64,000 nt of DNA from Branchiostoma floridae (lineage: Eukaryota > Chordata > Leptocardii > Amphioxiformes > Branchiostomatidae). The number at the start of each line of letters is the position of its first letter. Positions within the stretch are counted from its first letter, which is position 1. The notes beneath the pieces were generated by a model, which saw nothing but the letters and a program-made list of their open reading frames with translations, was not told the DNA's origin and searched no databases. Below, piece after piece: positions 43,117 to 54,600 of the stretch. Location: NCBI RefSeq assembly GCF_000003815.2, contig NC_049984.1, positions 23,901,805 through 23,965,804 of the forward strand, in the 5' to 3' direction. A program made the position numbers and the translations under genes.

Positions 43117-44863
43117 CTTAAAGGACAGCATCAGAAAATCCTGAAATCATTATTTTCCAGTAGTTTACTCATTAAAAAGTTGATGTACGTCAATTTTTAC
43201 ATTGATCCGCCTAATATGACCCTGTAGACACGTTTGAACTTCGCGCTCTCCTCCTCTCTCCCGCCGGGCTGGGCCATGACGTAATGGCCCCGTGCTGATC
43301 GTCTGACGTCACGGATCCGAAACTTCTGGCCAGCCATTACCATTTTGCTCGGTGAACCTCGGTCCTCTCAGCGGTAAATAATCACTCCACCATTCTGGAG
43401 TTTAGTCCGCTGTTGTTGACAATTACCTTCGTAGACCTGTAAGTCGCGTTGTGAGCTGTCTACGAAGCCACAGTCCCCGGGAGACTGAACATGAATGAGC
43501 TTGCCTGCACGTAAACCGCGCGGCGACGGAACGAAATCAAAACAATGGTGGTGGGGGAGGTTCACGCACCGTGCCATTCTGGACTGTTTAATACAGGAGC
43601 GAGTTCGAGTCAGTTCTTACCTTCTCCTTTCCGGACAGCACATCGATAATTACACGTAAGCTTCCACGAATTAGGGTTGAATTTACACTTGTCCAACTAA
43701 CATTGACTTTAAAAAAAACCCGAGTTTTCGTGACATTTTTCCTCTGACAACATACCCTTGATCGCTACATATCGAACGATCCCGTTTTCGTGCCCAAACT
43801 GATAGCACCAAAACTTGACAGACTCGAGCGATTTACGCCGCGCCTTTCACTTTATTTTCTGTTTCTGAGGAAATTATCTGGACTGGCTGGTTTTTATTGT
43901 AGCTTTGGCGGAGATTGTTGGGTGTTCAATCAAAACAAATCACGGACTCTGAAACAAAGCCGATCATTTCGGGCCATTCACCATGCCGGCCTGTGTACGA
44001 TGGAAGCACGGAGAGCAAATAAATAAGTTTTACAGATTTCCGAAGAATGATGATCGCAGGCTACATAAGTGGCTAATCGCTGTGAAGCTTCATATCAAGC
44101 CGTCATGGACAATTGACAAAATTCGTCAAAATTGCCATGTGGCGCGTGGATCTGCTCTGACCATTTTTCACCTGACTGTTGTTATGACGGTGTTTGGGCG
44201 CGAAAACGGGATCGTTCGATATGTAGCGATCAAGGGTATGTTGTCAGAGGAAAAATGTCACGAAAACTCGGGTTTTTTTAAAGTCAATGTTAGTTGGACA
44301 AGTGTAAATTCAATCCTAATTCTCGGAAGCTTACGTGTAATTATCGATGTGCTGTCCGGAAAGGAGAAGGTAAGAACTGACTCGAACTCGCTCCTGTAAC
44401 AGTCCAGAATGGCACGGTGCGTGAATCTCCCCCACCACCATTGTTTTGATTTCGTTCCGTCGCCGCGCGGTTTACGTGCAGACAAACTCATTCATGTTCA
44501 GTCTCCCGGGGACTATGGCTTCGTAGACAGCTCACAACGCGACTTACAGGTCTACGAAGGTAATTGTCAACAACAGCGGACTAAACTCCAGAATGGTGGA
44601 GTGATTATTTACCGCTGAGAGGACCGAGGTTCACCGAGCAAAATGGCTGGCCAGAAGTTTCGGATCCGTGACGTCAGACGATCAGCACGGGGCCATTACG
44701 TCATGGCCCAGCGCGGCGGGAGAGAGGAGGAGAGCGCGAAGTTCAAACGTGTCTACAGGGTCATATTAGGCGGATCAATGTAAAAATTGACGTACATCAA
44801 CTTTTTAATGAGTAAACTACTGGAAAATAATGATTTCAGGATTTTCTGATGCTGTCCTTTAAA
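43117..44863. mobile_element. ~1.75-kb palindromic element with THAP-like core
   Basis: The left arm 43117-43798 and right arm 44188-44863 are near-perfect inverted copies of about 680 bp, starting AAAGGACAGCATCAGAAAAT. Only scattered substitutions distinguish them (for example CCGCCGGGCTG against CAGCGCGGCGG). The ~390-bp centre holds the THAP-like fragment. Long inverted ends with a THAP remnant suggest a fold-back derivative of a P-element/THAP9-type transposon. I found no convincing target duplication. Confidence 0.8.
43983..44187 (+). pseudogene. Degenerate THAP-domain fragment inside the palindrome
   Basis: The frame starting MPACVRWKHGEQINKFYRFP and continuing KNDDRRLHKWLIAVK resembles the start of THAP zinc-finger domains (MPxC...F(H/Y)RFPK...RR..KW..A). 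The second zinc cysteine expected a few residues after the first is absent, and the downstream CxxH is not recognisable, so it should not bind zinc. THAP domains are the DNA-binding part of P-element-type transposases. The frame runs into the right arm to 44399 with no known domain. Confidence 0.6.
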
Positions 44864-44974
44864 GCATATGGATCAAGACCTATTATTGCAACTTTGTCCT
44901 GATATCTGAGCCTTGGCTACATCACTGAATGAATAACAGTACGGAGATAAAACAGCACACTTGAACCCTCAAGT

Positions 44975-47320
44975 AACTTTTTTTTTTCTTTATTGAAATA
45001 CGTGTAAGAATACAAATAAACGGACGAGGACTAAGTGACGGCGGACTCAAGTTACATTCAACTTATATTAACGCCGCCACTTATACAAGAATTGAAAATA
45101 ATAAATTATACAGGACAATAATAAATAGATAATTACATATGTATGAACAGTGTGCGTGAGTCGATCTCCCTTACTGGAGTAGAAAACAAAAACAAAGAAT
45201 TATACTTGAATCTAAAAACGATTTGTTGTTGCAATGTACACATGTGTTGCTTCTATAATTCTGCAATTGACATTGAAGGAGCAGAAAGAACTACCTTGTA
45301 AAATCAACATTTCTTTGGCATTATTTGCAAGACTGTGGAAATCAAGTATATGTACAAGTAACCCAGAGAGTTTGCCGATGAGAACTGAGCGCTGGTAATT
45401 ATAGGTAGGGCAGTGCAAAAGGTAGTGTGAAATAGTTTCGAATGGACACCCGCAGCTGCAGGCTGGGCTTGACACAAGACCCCGCGTGAAAAGACTATAA
45501 TTCAAGCTGCAGGTGCCCATACGAAGTCGTGAAATGAGAATGCAAGAGTGTCGAGACCCGAAGCTGAAATGGCTGAATTTGGGAGGGCGTATCGTTTTAA
45601 AAAGATGTTCTCGAAATTTCGAGAAATCGAGTGCACGAAGAGTTAAGTCCAAGTTGTTCCAAGCAGTGATGGAATATGGAGTAAAGGACTTTCCAAAGCG
45701 GTCAGTCGAAAATTTAATAGGTCTCAAGTTTCTGCTGTTTCTCAAATCATAATTACATATCACCGTAATTGCATAAGGGATTAAAGTGGTAAGGTATTCA
45801 CGAGTCAGTCCGTTAACAATATTGTGAAATAGTAATAGGCGGTGAATATGACGCCTGTCGGACAATGACTCCCAGCCGAGTTCTTTACGAGTGGCAGAAT
45901 ATGATGACCCTTTTATTGCACCGGTTACAATGAGGGAGCAGTGATACTGAATTCTTTCGACGAGATTTGATTCCTCAATTGTGCACCCGTGCCAAACAAT
46001 GTCAGCATATTCTAACAATGAACGTATAAAGGACTTGTATATTTTTTCTAGAACCTGACGGGATAATTTAAATTTTAAAACACTAAATAATTGGACACTT
46101 TTAGAGGCTTTGGTGACAATGCTTTCAATGTGTTGATGCCAAGACATATTGGAGCTAAAAATAACCCCAATATGCTTGTGACTAGAAACTGACTTAATCA
46201 TGGTTTTATTAAGAAAAAGAGGGGGATGGACCGGATAAAGTCTTTTGGAGGTAAAGCACATTTCTTCAGTTTTAGCAGGGTTTAGTTCCATTAACCAATT
46301 GGTGGACCATAAATGAATCTTTTCCAAATCTGAATTAAGCGAAAGTGCGTCGTTAATTGGGTTATCAATAACTTGGAGCAGAGAGCTATCATCAGCAAAT
46401 AACATAGGCTGGGAGGCAAGTCCTTCAACAATATCGTTAATGTAAACTAAAAAAAGTAAAGGGCCCAGAACAGAACCCTGGGGGACGCCGGCAGAAATGC
46501 CGCACCAGTTTGACGACTGGCCGTCGATAACGACACGTTGAAATCGATTTTGGAGGTAACTATATAACCAATTTATAAGGGGGCCTTCGATACCATTTTT
46601 TTGTAACTTATAGACTAGGCCTGTATGCCATACTTTGTCGAAGTCCTTTGAGAAATCCAAGAAAACAGAACGAACCTCCCTCCCCGAGTCCAATGCTTCA
46701 AGAATTACATGAGTAAAGTATACCAATTGTCGTACAGTGGAATCACCACGTATAAAACCTGATTGTAATCGATAAAGAAGGCTGTTCTGTGTAAGGTGGT
46801 TGTACAAATGTTTGTAAACTATTTTCTCAAGGACCTTTGACAAGGAAGACAACAAAGAAACCGGGCGATAGTTGCATTTGTCCTGGGGGTCCCCCTTTTT
46901 AAAGATAGGAATAACATTAGCATACTTCCAAATTTCAGGGAAAGTTCCGTGACACAAAGACAGATTGAATACATAAGCTATTTTATCAGCAATTAGGGGC
47001 GTAATAACTTTGAGGAACCGATTATCAATGTTGTCTTGACCATGGGCCTTATGAATGTCTATGTTACCTACAAAAAGACAAACTTCCTCAGCTGAAGTAG
47101 TGATTTCGGACAAACGTTGATCCGTAAGGTAATAAAATGGTGGCAGAGAAGCATTTGAATCATCAACAGTAGACTGTGACGCAAAATATTTGTTAAGAAG
47201 TTCTGCCTTTTCTGTAGAGTCTAGAATAAAGGAACTACCTTCTTTAAGAGGAGGCATAGTGGACGTAACTTTTGGCTTGTAAAAATACTTAACAATATGC
47301 CACCACTTCTTACCTTGCTA
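44975..47320 (-). mobile_element. 5'-truncated LINE (CR1/L2/Rex1-like)
   Basis: The minus-strand 3' end has a poly-A (plus-strand T run from 44980) and CAATAAAG. The reverse-transcriptase frame follows. Coding similarity continues past the first methionine to about 47318 (GKKWWHIVKYFYKPK) and then stops, so the endonuclease and 5' end are missing. It lies 110 bp from the palindromic element. Confidence 0.85.
45212..47257 (-). CDS. LINE reverse transcriptase, 5'-truncated element
   Basis: An open frame of 681 residues. The reverse transcriptase spans about 75-345, with the motifs DNIDNRFLK, VIPIFKKGDPQDKCNYRPVS, SVFLDFSKDFDKVWH, GVPQGSVLGPLLFLVYINDI and the catalytic FADD near residue 285. 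Residues about 590-620 carry a CSCGCPFETISHYLLHC zinc-type motif at the C-terminus. SKDFD in place of the usual SKAFD changes a small residue beside the first catalytic Asp. The endonuclease half is absent, so the element cannot move by itself. The FADD/PQGSVLGP style differs from WADD/RQGCNLSP in the LINE at 14083, so two LINE groups are present. Confidence 0.88.
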   Translation of the reverse strand: MPPLKEGSSFILDSTEKAELLNKYFASQSTVDDSNASLPPFYYLTDQRLSEITTSAEEVCLFVGNIDIHKAHGQDNIDNRFLKVITPLIADKIAYVFNLSLCHGTFPEIWKYANVIPIFKKGDPQDKCNYRPVSLLSSLSKVLEKIVYKHLYNHLTQNSLLYRLQSGFIRGDSTVRQLVYFTHVILEALDSGREVRSVFLDFSKDFDKVWHTGLVYKLQKNGIEGPLINWLYSYLQNRFQRVVIDGQSSNWCGISAGVPQGSVLGPLLFLVYINDIVEGLASQPMLFADDSSLLQVIDNPINDALSLNSDLEKIHLWSTNWLMELNPAKTEEMCFTSKRLYPVHPPLFLNKTMIKSVSSHKHIGVIFSSNMSWHQHIESIVTKASKSVQLFSVLKFKLSRQVLEKIYKSFIRSLLEYADIVWHGCTIEESNLVERIQYHCSLIVTGAIKGSSYSATRKELGWESLSDRRHIHRLLLFHNIVNGLTREYLTTLIPYAITVICNYDLRNSRNLRPIKFSTDRFGKSFTPYSITAWNNLDLTLRALDFSKFREHLFKTIRPPKFSHFSFGSRHSCILISRLRMGTCSLNYSLFTRGLVSSPACSCGCPFETISHYLLHCPTYNYQRSVLIGKLSGLLVHILDFHSLANNAKEMLILQGSSFCSFNVNCRIIEATHVYIATTNRF

Positions 47321-47524
47321 GCGCCGTTCTGTGTTCTATTCATCCAAGTTATCATCCAGATCACCGCAAAGCAAATTCGTCATCTAGCTGCCGACAGAAG
47401 GTCTTGGAAGAAACTTACAGTCGCCTGCTCCGCAGCCGACCGATGATGATGATGATGATATCATCCAACATGGCGCCCACGCGTGACAAGGCAGTTTTCG
47501 AACGTTCTGTGAAAACGATCTATT

Positions 47525-48175
47525 ACTTTCATGAAATATCCATGGCGGTTATATAAATTTTCACTAGCGGTTGTGTGTCTGTGTGTCTGTAAACAAGATA
47601 ACTCAAGAGCGGCTGAATGGATTAGTTTCATACTTGGTGTGCTGTTGGCGTGTGATGAAAGCTGGAAATGATTAGATTTTGGGCCCCCTTGCGGCTTCCA
47701 TTGGTACTGCAGCGTAACTTCCGGTTTTGCTATTTTGTGTTCTGAGCAAACTATGACCGACGGAATTCCATCATTTTAATCCTCATGCAGGTAGCTTATG
47801 CAAAGATGTTCGTAATGAAATACATGTTATGCAAAGTGATAATACTTAATTTGCATTATTCATGAGGAAATTGTATATTTTTGTTTTCCGTAACTCCACT
47901 TCAATTAGATTAATGTAACACATGTGATTTGTGATAGGTATAAAATAAGCAGCTTCTAAATATGCAAATGAGGAACTAATTTGCATAACATGAAAAATGG
48001 CAAAGATAAACGTTTAATGATTAATCGTGGTAATTCATACTTGTACTCCTGACATGTGTAGTTAGTCAAAGATGAAAAATCACCATGCATAAATCATGTA
48101 AATGTATGAGCCATTTGCATCAAATTTACAAAAGCTCTAAATATTTCATGGAGGTATGAGGTCGCCGACCTCTAG
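47525..48175 (+). repeat. Second copy of the CATGGAGG-bounded repeat
   Basis: Matches 40160-41270 in order (TTCATGAAATATCCATGGCG, AAATAACTCAAGAGCGGCTG-like, TGATGAAAGCTGGAAATGAT, TTTCATGGAGGTATGAGGTC) but lacks about 450 bp of the interior. It ends CGACCTCTAGTG. Confidence 0.7.
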
Positions 48176-48655
48176 TGTTTTCCTACGTTAACTGTAGTGA
48201 GAGGTAATAGATTGTACTGTTGTGTCGCTCGTGCCCTGCTTGGTGAAGTTTGATCAGCGGTCCAAAGGTTTACGTGTCCTTGCTTTGAGGCAGATATACA
48301 ATGTCATATAGTTTATGTTTACACAATCTCTCCTTGGCTGGGGTTAATGACCCCCTCCCCAAGGACTAGGGCGGCGGTAATTGTGGGGCCGCCCGCTAGG
48401 AGCGCGATTTTAGTCAGGCTAGATAAACATGGGGCCTAAGAAAAACGGTGTGTTTCCAACTATGATCCTGAAAAGATAGGGTTGGTAGGTAGGGATTTTT
48501 TCTTATTTTACCTCTTTTATTTTAGATCTGGGTTGAAGTGATGCAACAGTTTTACAATGCAAAACTGACATGCATTGGGACTTAGCTACTTTAAACACAA
48601 TGAGTTAAACAAATAAACTAATGATAAAATCTCCGCACCAGGGAACGTAGCGAGG

Positions 48656-51600
48656 ATGGAGACCTGGGATGAATGCTTCCATGCCGCCGTGGATGTGGCG
48701 AGAAAAGCAGGGGAGGTACAAGTATATGTTCTATCATTCTACAAAATATTAGATATGTCACATGTAAGAACAATGTACTATTATGGAAAACATCTCACTT
48801 ATTGATCAGCAAAAAAAACGCATAGCGATAGAAATCGCTATGATAATAGAATAACTATGTAAAATACACTCGCATAATTCACCAGGAGCCAATATACCGC
48901 CACCTCAAAAAACGTTTGTTATAGAGGCCTTCTCAAGATTGTCTTCAACACCTAAATTTCTGAATTGTATTACATTTAGGATATTTAACATTCGGTGTTC
49001 AAGACAATTTTGGGAAGACCTCTATACTAACTTTTTTTGATGTGGCGGTATTATGGCACCTGGTGGAATTATGATGTTACTAGTATATCTTTACTGTGGG
49101 CCAATAAGTGTCTAAAATAAAATAAAAACTTAACTTCTTAGACATAGAAACAAATAAGATTTAACCTTACTTGATATGCCTTTTGTCATGAGTTAATTAT
49201 CAAGGTTCAACACGTTGATATTCACATCCTCCTACGCAGGGACATCCATCAGCGAAACCGCCTGTCTGGATGTACCCTGCTTTCTCAACCGTCACTCTTA
49301 GTCCCCGTGGGCGTCGCCACTAACCAGCTGTCAGCCAATCAGAGAATGGGCCTTTTAGTTTTCAAAAGGGATCTCGCATATATAAGGGTTAGGTCATTAA
49401 TATCTATAACATCCATAAGCAGGGCGGTCAGGAACTAAAGGGTGACGGTTGAGAAAGCAAGGAACATCCAGACAGGCGGTTTCGCCAACGGAGGATGAAA
49501 GTTCAATGATTTTGTACTACTATACTTGTAGGAAATCAAAGTTGCCTTCAGTAGTGAGAAAAGAATTCAGACCAAATCCAGTGCTACAGACCTGGTGACA
49601 GAGACTGACGTAAAGGTGGAGAACATGATCATCTCCACACTGAAGGAAAAGTTTCCAACACACAGGTGAGACAGTTACATTTAAGTATTCATGACCCGCC
49701 CCGAGGTGTATACGGTGCCATAACGCCTGGGCCTTTGCTATAACCACCGAATAAAACCACCGAGTGAGCGAAGTCTTCTGATTGGTCCGCGGCGCCTGGC
49801 TATATGATAATAAAGTGGTTAATGCCCCGCCCCGAGGTGTATATGGTGAGATAATCCCTGGTCAGGTGCGATAACCACCGAATAAACCACCGAGTGAGCG
49901 TAGCGAACGAGGNNNNNNNNNNNNNNNNNNNNNNNNNNNNNNNNNNNNNNNNNNNNNNNNNNNNNNNNNNNNNNNNNNNNNNNNNNNNNNNNNNNNNNNN
50001 NNNNNNNNNNNNCTCACCATATACACCGAGGATAAGGCGGGGCATTAACGTTATTATCATATAGCCTATCCAACTGACAGTTATTTCACACAAATTCCTT
50101 TATAACAAATAAACACTTTAATACATTACATAGAAATACATTTGCAATATATATATTGTACAATAGTGTGTATATATAATACAAACATTAAACTATTTCA
50201 TCATCATCATTTAACTAATAATTTTAACTAATCATCTGTTTGTGAGATAGCATATCAGCATCAACATGTGGCTTATTTGCAATACAAACTACATGTATTA
50301 AGTGGAGTCCTGGTACCCCCCATGCAGAGCCTTTTCACTTGGGCACAACAAAGTACGTATATACGAAGTGATTTAGGAAGGTACTGGCTTAATCACGTTA
50401 GAAAGCCATAATGAAAATGTGTAAAATCAGCATAATTCCTTTTCAAGTATCCCTATATTCCCCATGTGGAGCCCTAATTAACATAACCAATCAATCATAA
50501 TATTTTTGACAGTTATGCATGGTTTACACACAAACAACAGTACAAAAAAAATTCATAACTGTCCCCTGTATAATGGTGCGGTCCAAAAAGTGGTCGGTTA
50601 TTCTAATAACCGACCACTTTTGAGGTTACTGCCTGATAACCCATGGGAAATGGGGGCCTCTGATTGGCCAACTCCATCTGGCTATATGATAATGTACCAT
50701 AACAACACGGGATGGCAAGTAAATAAAGCTAACTTGTTTATGTATTGTAAAGGTTAAAATGAATATTTCGAACTGACCACTGTTACGATAATAATATCCG
50801 TGTGTGTGTGTCTGTGTGTGTGTCTGTGTGTGTGTCTGTGTGTGTTTGTATCTCTGTGTGTGTGCGTATGTGTGTGTGTGTGTGTGTGGTGCCTGTCGAC
50901 GTCTGTCTGTCTGTGTGTGTGTGTGTGTGTTTGTGTCTGTGTGTGTGTTTGTCTCTGTGTGTGCGTCTGTGTGTCTGTTTCTGTGTGTGTCGGTAGTGTT
51001 TGTGTGTGTTGACTGTGTTTTCAAGTGAAGAAAGAGAGGCAGAGATCCACAAAAAAAACTGGGTCTCACAGTCTCACAGAACCAGAAGCGCAACTGTAAA
51101 ATTGCTACCAATTGAGCCACAGGGACATATTTGTTTTGCTACATTATCATTGTTATTGTTATTGTTATTGTATAGGTCATAACATACTTTTTGTTGCCAG
51201 TTTCATAGGTGAGGAGTCAGCCGCGGCAGGTGAGAAAGTAGAGTTGACTGACAACCCCACCTGGATCATTGACCCTGTGGACGGTACCACTAACTTTGTG
51301 CACGGGTGGGTTTGAAAAATTTTTGACATATTCTAAGTTAAAGTATTCTGTTGAAGATGTTAACTTCAATATCTGCACCAATTGATGCATGACACTGGGA
51401 GTAATGGTATATCTCACTGCACATGGGACACCGATGCGGCACTGCGGGGTTCGTTCACTGACACTGTGGCACTGTTGTGTTTTTTTCTCCAATTTTCTAT
51501 AATTTAGAAATTGCGTAATACGTAAAAGTAGGATGTAGACGACAACCAAATATACAAACGTACGTATACGTAAGAAAATTCGTCCTTTACCTCTGAAATT

Positions 51601-54600
51601 TGTTGAGTATTTGTTGAAATTTCGAACCTCGCAGTGCCGCACCGGTACCCCAAATACAGTGAGATATACCACCTTAACGACCAGCAAATAAAATTTTTTC
51701 TGCCATATTTCAGGTTCCCGTTTGTGGCTGTGTCAATAGCGTTGTCGGTAAACAAAAAGGTAAGCACGTACGCAAACATTGTAGCCATATGCATTAGGGC
51801 TGGGTACCGGTACAGAAAATTCAGGTCCAGGTCCGGTTCAGGTCCAGAGGATCAGGTCCAGGTCCGGACCTGAACCTGGACCTGATTCAGTATGACTCAT
51901 ACCAATGGTCCATTTCATGATCACTAAAAAGAAATCTGTTTGGTGGAGTATTAGACTCATACTGGCGTTTTAAAATACTACAACGCTAACTGCACCTATA
52001 CGATGGGCTGTAAAACTTGGTAGAAATTACTATAAACTCTACTCTGCTTCACTCTTGTTATTTTCTTTCACCTACAAGTGCCAAAACGTGTGAATGCCTG
52101 ATGAAATAATCTGTGAATTTTCTAATCGGTCCAACATCCGGTCCACCTAATTTTTTCAGGTCCGGTTTTTCTGGACCGGTCCAATAAGAAAAACTGGTTT
52201 TGTACCGGTACGCTGTACCGATACCCAGCCCTATTATGCATAAAGCAACCGACGGACCAACAACGGCTCTAAAGGTGGTATCTCACTGCACTTGGGGCAC
52301 CGGTGCGGCACTGCGGGGTTCGAAATAGTACTCAACGAATTCAGAGATACAGAGAAAATTCTCTTATGTTTTGTGTATTTTGTTGTTTTCATACTTTTAC
52401 GTATTACGTAATATCTAAACGCTAAACAATCGGAGAAAATAACACAACAGTGCCGCAGTGAACAAACCCCGCAGTGCCGCACCTCTGCCCCAAGTCCAGT
52501 GAGATACCACCTTTAGGTTGGCAGGATTTTGCTATGGTAGGTCGTGTAACCGCAAACACAACTGTTACATCTTATTTCTAGGTATAAGAAAACATTGTTA
52601 AATATTGATTTAATAATCTGATTAAAAATTTATCAGCAGTAATAATGGTGTGTACGTTTGGGTATGTATTCCAGGTGGTGGTTGGTATTGTTTACAACGC
52701 CATTCTAGACTACATGTTCACAGCACAGCTAGGGAAGGGTGCCTTCATGAACGGAAAGCCTATCCATGTTTCTGGACAAGAAGGTACACATGCAGTATTC
52801 TCTGTTTATCTTCTGTGACATGATTTCATCTTTTTTATTTCATTTTTTTTGCTCCAAACAGTCTCCAGAAAATTACTTATGTTTGTGGAAAAACGCAGCA
52901 AAACGTGTAAAATGAACATTATAGGTTAGGACTGGGTACCGGTACAAAAAATTCGGGTCGAGGTACGGTCCAGGTTCCGGACCTGAACTTGGACCTGATT
53001 GTCGACGTCTGTGAAAGCTTGTAAATGGGTGATACATAAAACAATGCTGCTAAGGATTCTGTTTAGTGACTTACACTCACGTTTTAAAATCCTCTTTTCA
53101 TGTAAACAACTTCGACCAAGTTTGACAGTAGAAACTTGGGGTTAAAATGATTATCAACTCTCTATTACTTCGCTCTAATTATTTTCTTGGACCAGTAAGC
53201 CATAAAACTCGTGAACGCCTACTGATATAATAATCATAATTATATTTCAGCCATACCATATATGGTATGGTGAAATATATTGTATTCGTAATGTTTCTTT
53301 CTTTCTCCTGTCAAATCTTTAAATCGAATCATCTCCGTCGTTCCAGGACCGAATGACCTGAAATTTGGCACAAGAGTAGAGTGGGTCAATACCGAGGTGT
53401 TTTTTTCTCATTTTTTTCATATCTGCCTCTAAAATGATTTTATTGAAGTTTAAAGGTCACGTTTTGACCACAACGGTATATTTTGACCCCCTGTACCATT
53501 GAATTACAATGGAATGACCTTAAATTTGGTGTAGATAGGCATAAGATAGTTGGTAAAATGATCCAAGTAAAATTTTTGGCATGAACCAATTTCAAATTAT
53601 TAATTTCTGCACTTTTCTGAGGGGAAATTGGTTTTCTTTCGGCCTTCTCCCGTGAACTCCCGTGACCCCAGAGCCCACAGGTGCCAGGTGCCAGCGGTCT
53701 GGGGAGAGCGAGAGTTAATTACTTTATGGACGCCAGCCAATCAGCGACGAGAAAGGCGAATGCTAGTTAATATTCATAAGCGGAGCCTTGCAATCCCGTT
53801 TATACACAAACAGATGCATATTACAGCCTTACACTAGTTACAGTGGCCATATGTTACCCTGTGCCCGGTTTGAAATTGTAGTTTGCGAGGATTTGGAGTT
53901 AAGACAGGGTCATTTGAGCGGTAGCGGACGGTACGCGTGCATTGAACGTCAGAATACAAGTCTGTGTCGATGAATTTACCAACATTCCGCATGGCGATAT
54001 CAATCATTTTTGGCAGATTTGACTTTGGGGGTTAGTTGAGACAATCGAGAAAATGTTACTTGGCGGAAAACGCGGGAAAATTGGACAGTTTGCGTTTAGT
54101 TTTGATACGTAAGTTTGACAGTGGCGAGAATGCATGTATTTTTTCCAAAACAAATGTAGGTACTTCTAACGTTAGCGTTGTTGTTGTTCTTTTTTGACGT
54201 AAACTTTGTACATTCAAATAACTTTAAACTGCCAGAGTTTGAGCCCAATAAAACACTCTCAGTACCAGAGTATCACTACTGACCTCCGAAAAGAAACCCC
54301 CGAACAAGGTAGAAACTCCTATCCTCCAGGTCTCGCACGCTACGAGCAGGAAATTACAACACTCAGACAGGATTACGTCCGATGGCTGATTGCATACAAA
54401 GTAAAACAATTCAAGAGTGGTATGCAGGGCATATACTTACAAAGAATTCGAAGGAAAATGAAATATATAGATAAAGCCAAATCAAGTTAACTTGTTGGTC
54501 CTGGGATTTTTCAGAAAAGAAATGAAGCGACAGGGTGGTAAAATTCTTGTAAAAATTCGAGACGTCTCCGTTTATGTAATGGCTCATACAAAACAAGAAG

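Larger units (their letters stand above)
40041..47522. other. Pair of inverted ~63-bp ends, 7.4 kb apart
   Basis: TAGATCGTTTTC at 40041 through CCATGTTGGATGATAA at 40102 is mirrored at 47459-47522 (TATCATCCAACATGG ... GAAAACGATCTA). The arms are diverged in the middle. They may be the two ends of one large nested element or two separate MITE ends. The space between holds a dispersed repeat, a tandem array, a palindromic element and a LINE, but no transposase for the outer ends. Confidence 0.4.

Noticed and set aside
43368-44618. Two mirrored 69-codon frames (43368-43577 minus, 44409-44618 plus)
   Set aside because: They are the same sequence in the two palindrome arms. No domain or codon-level constraint is visible, so not called as genes.
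50626-51120. Val/Cys and Thr/His frames over the GT tract
   Set aside because: Simple GT microsatellite read in several frames.
54206-54490. 94-codon frame in IMPA1 intron 5
   Set aside because: No recognised motif, no paired splice sites and no start context; left uncalled.
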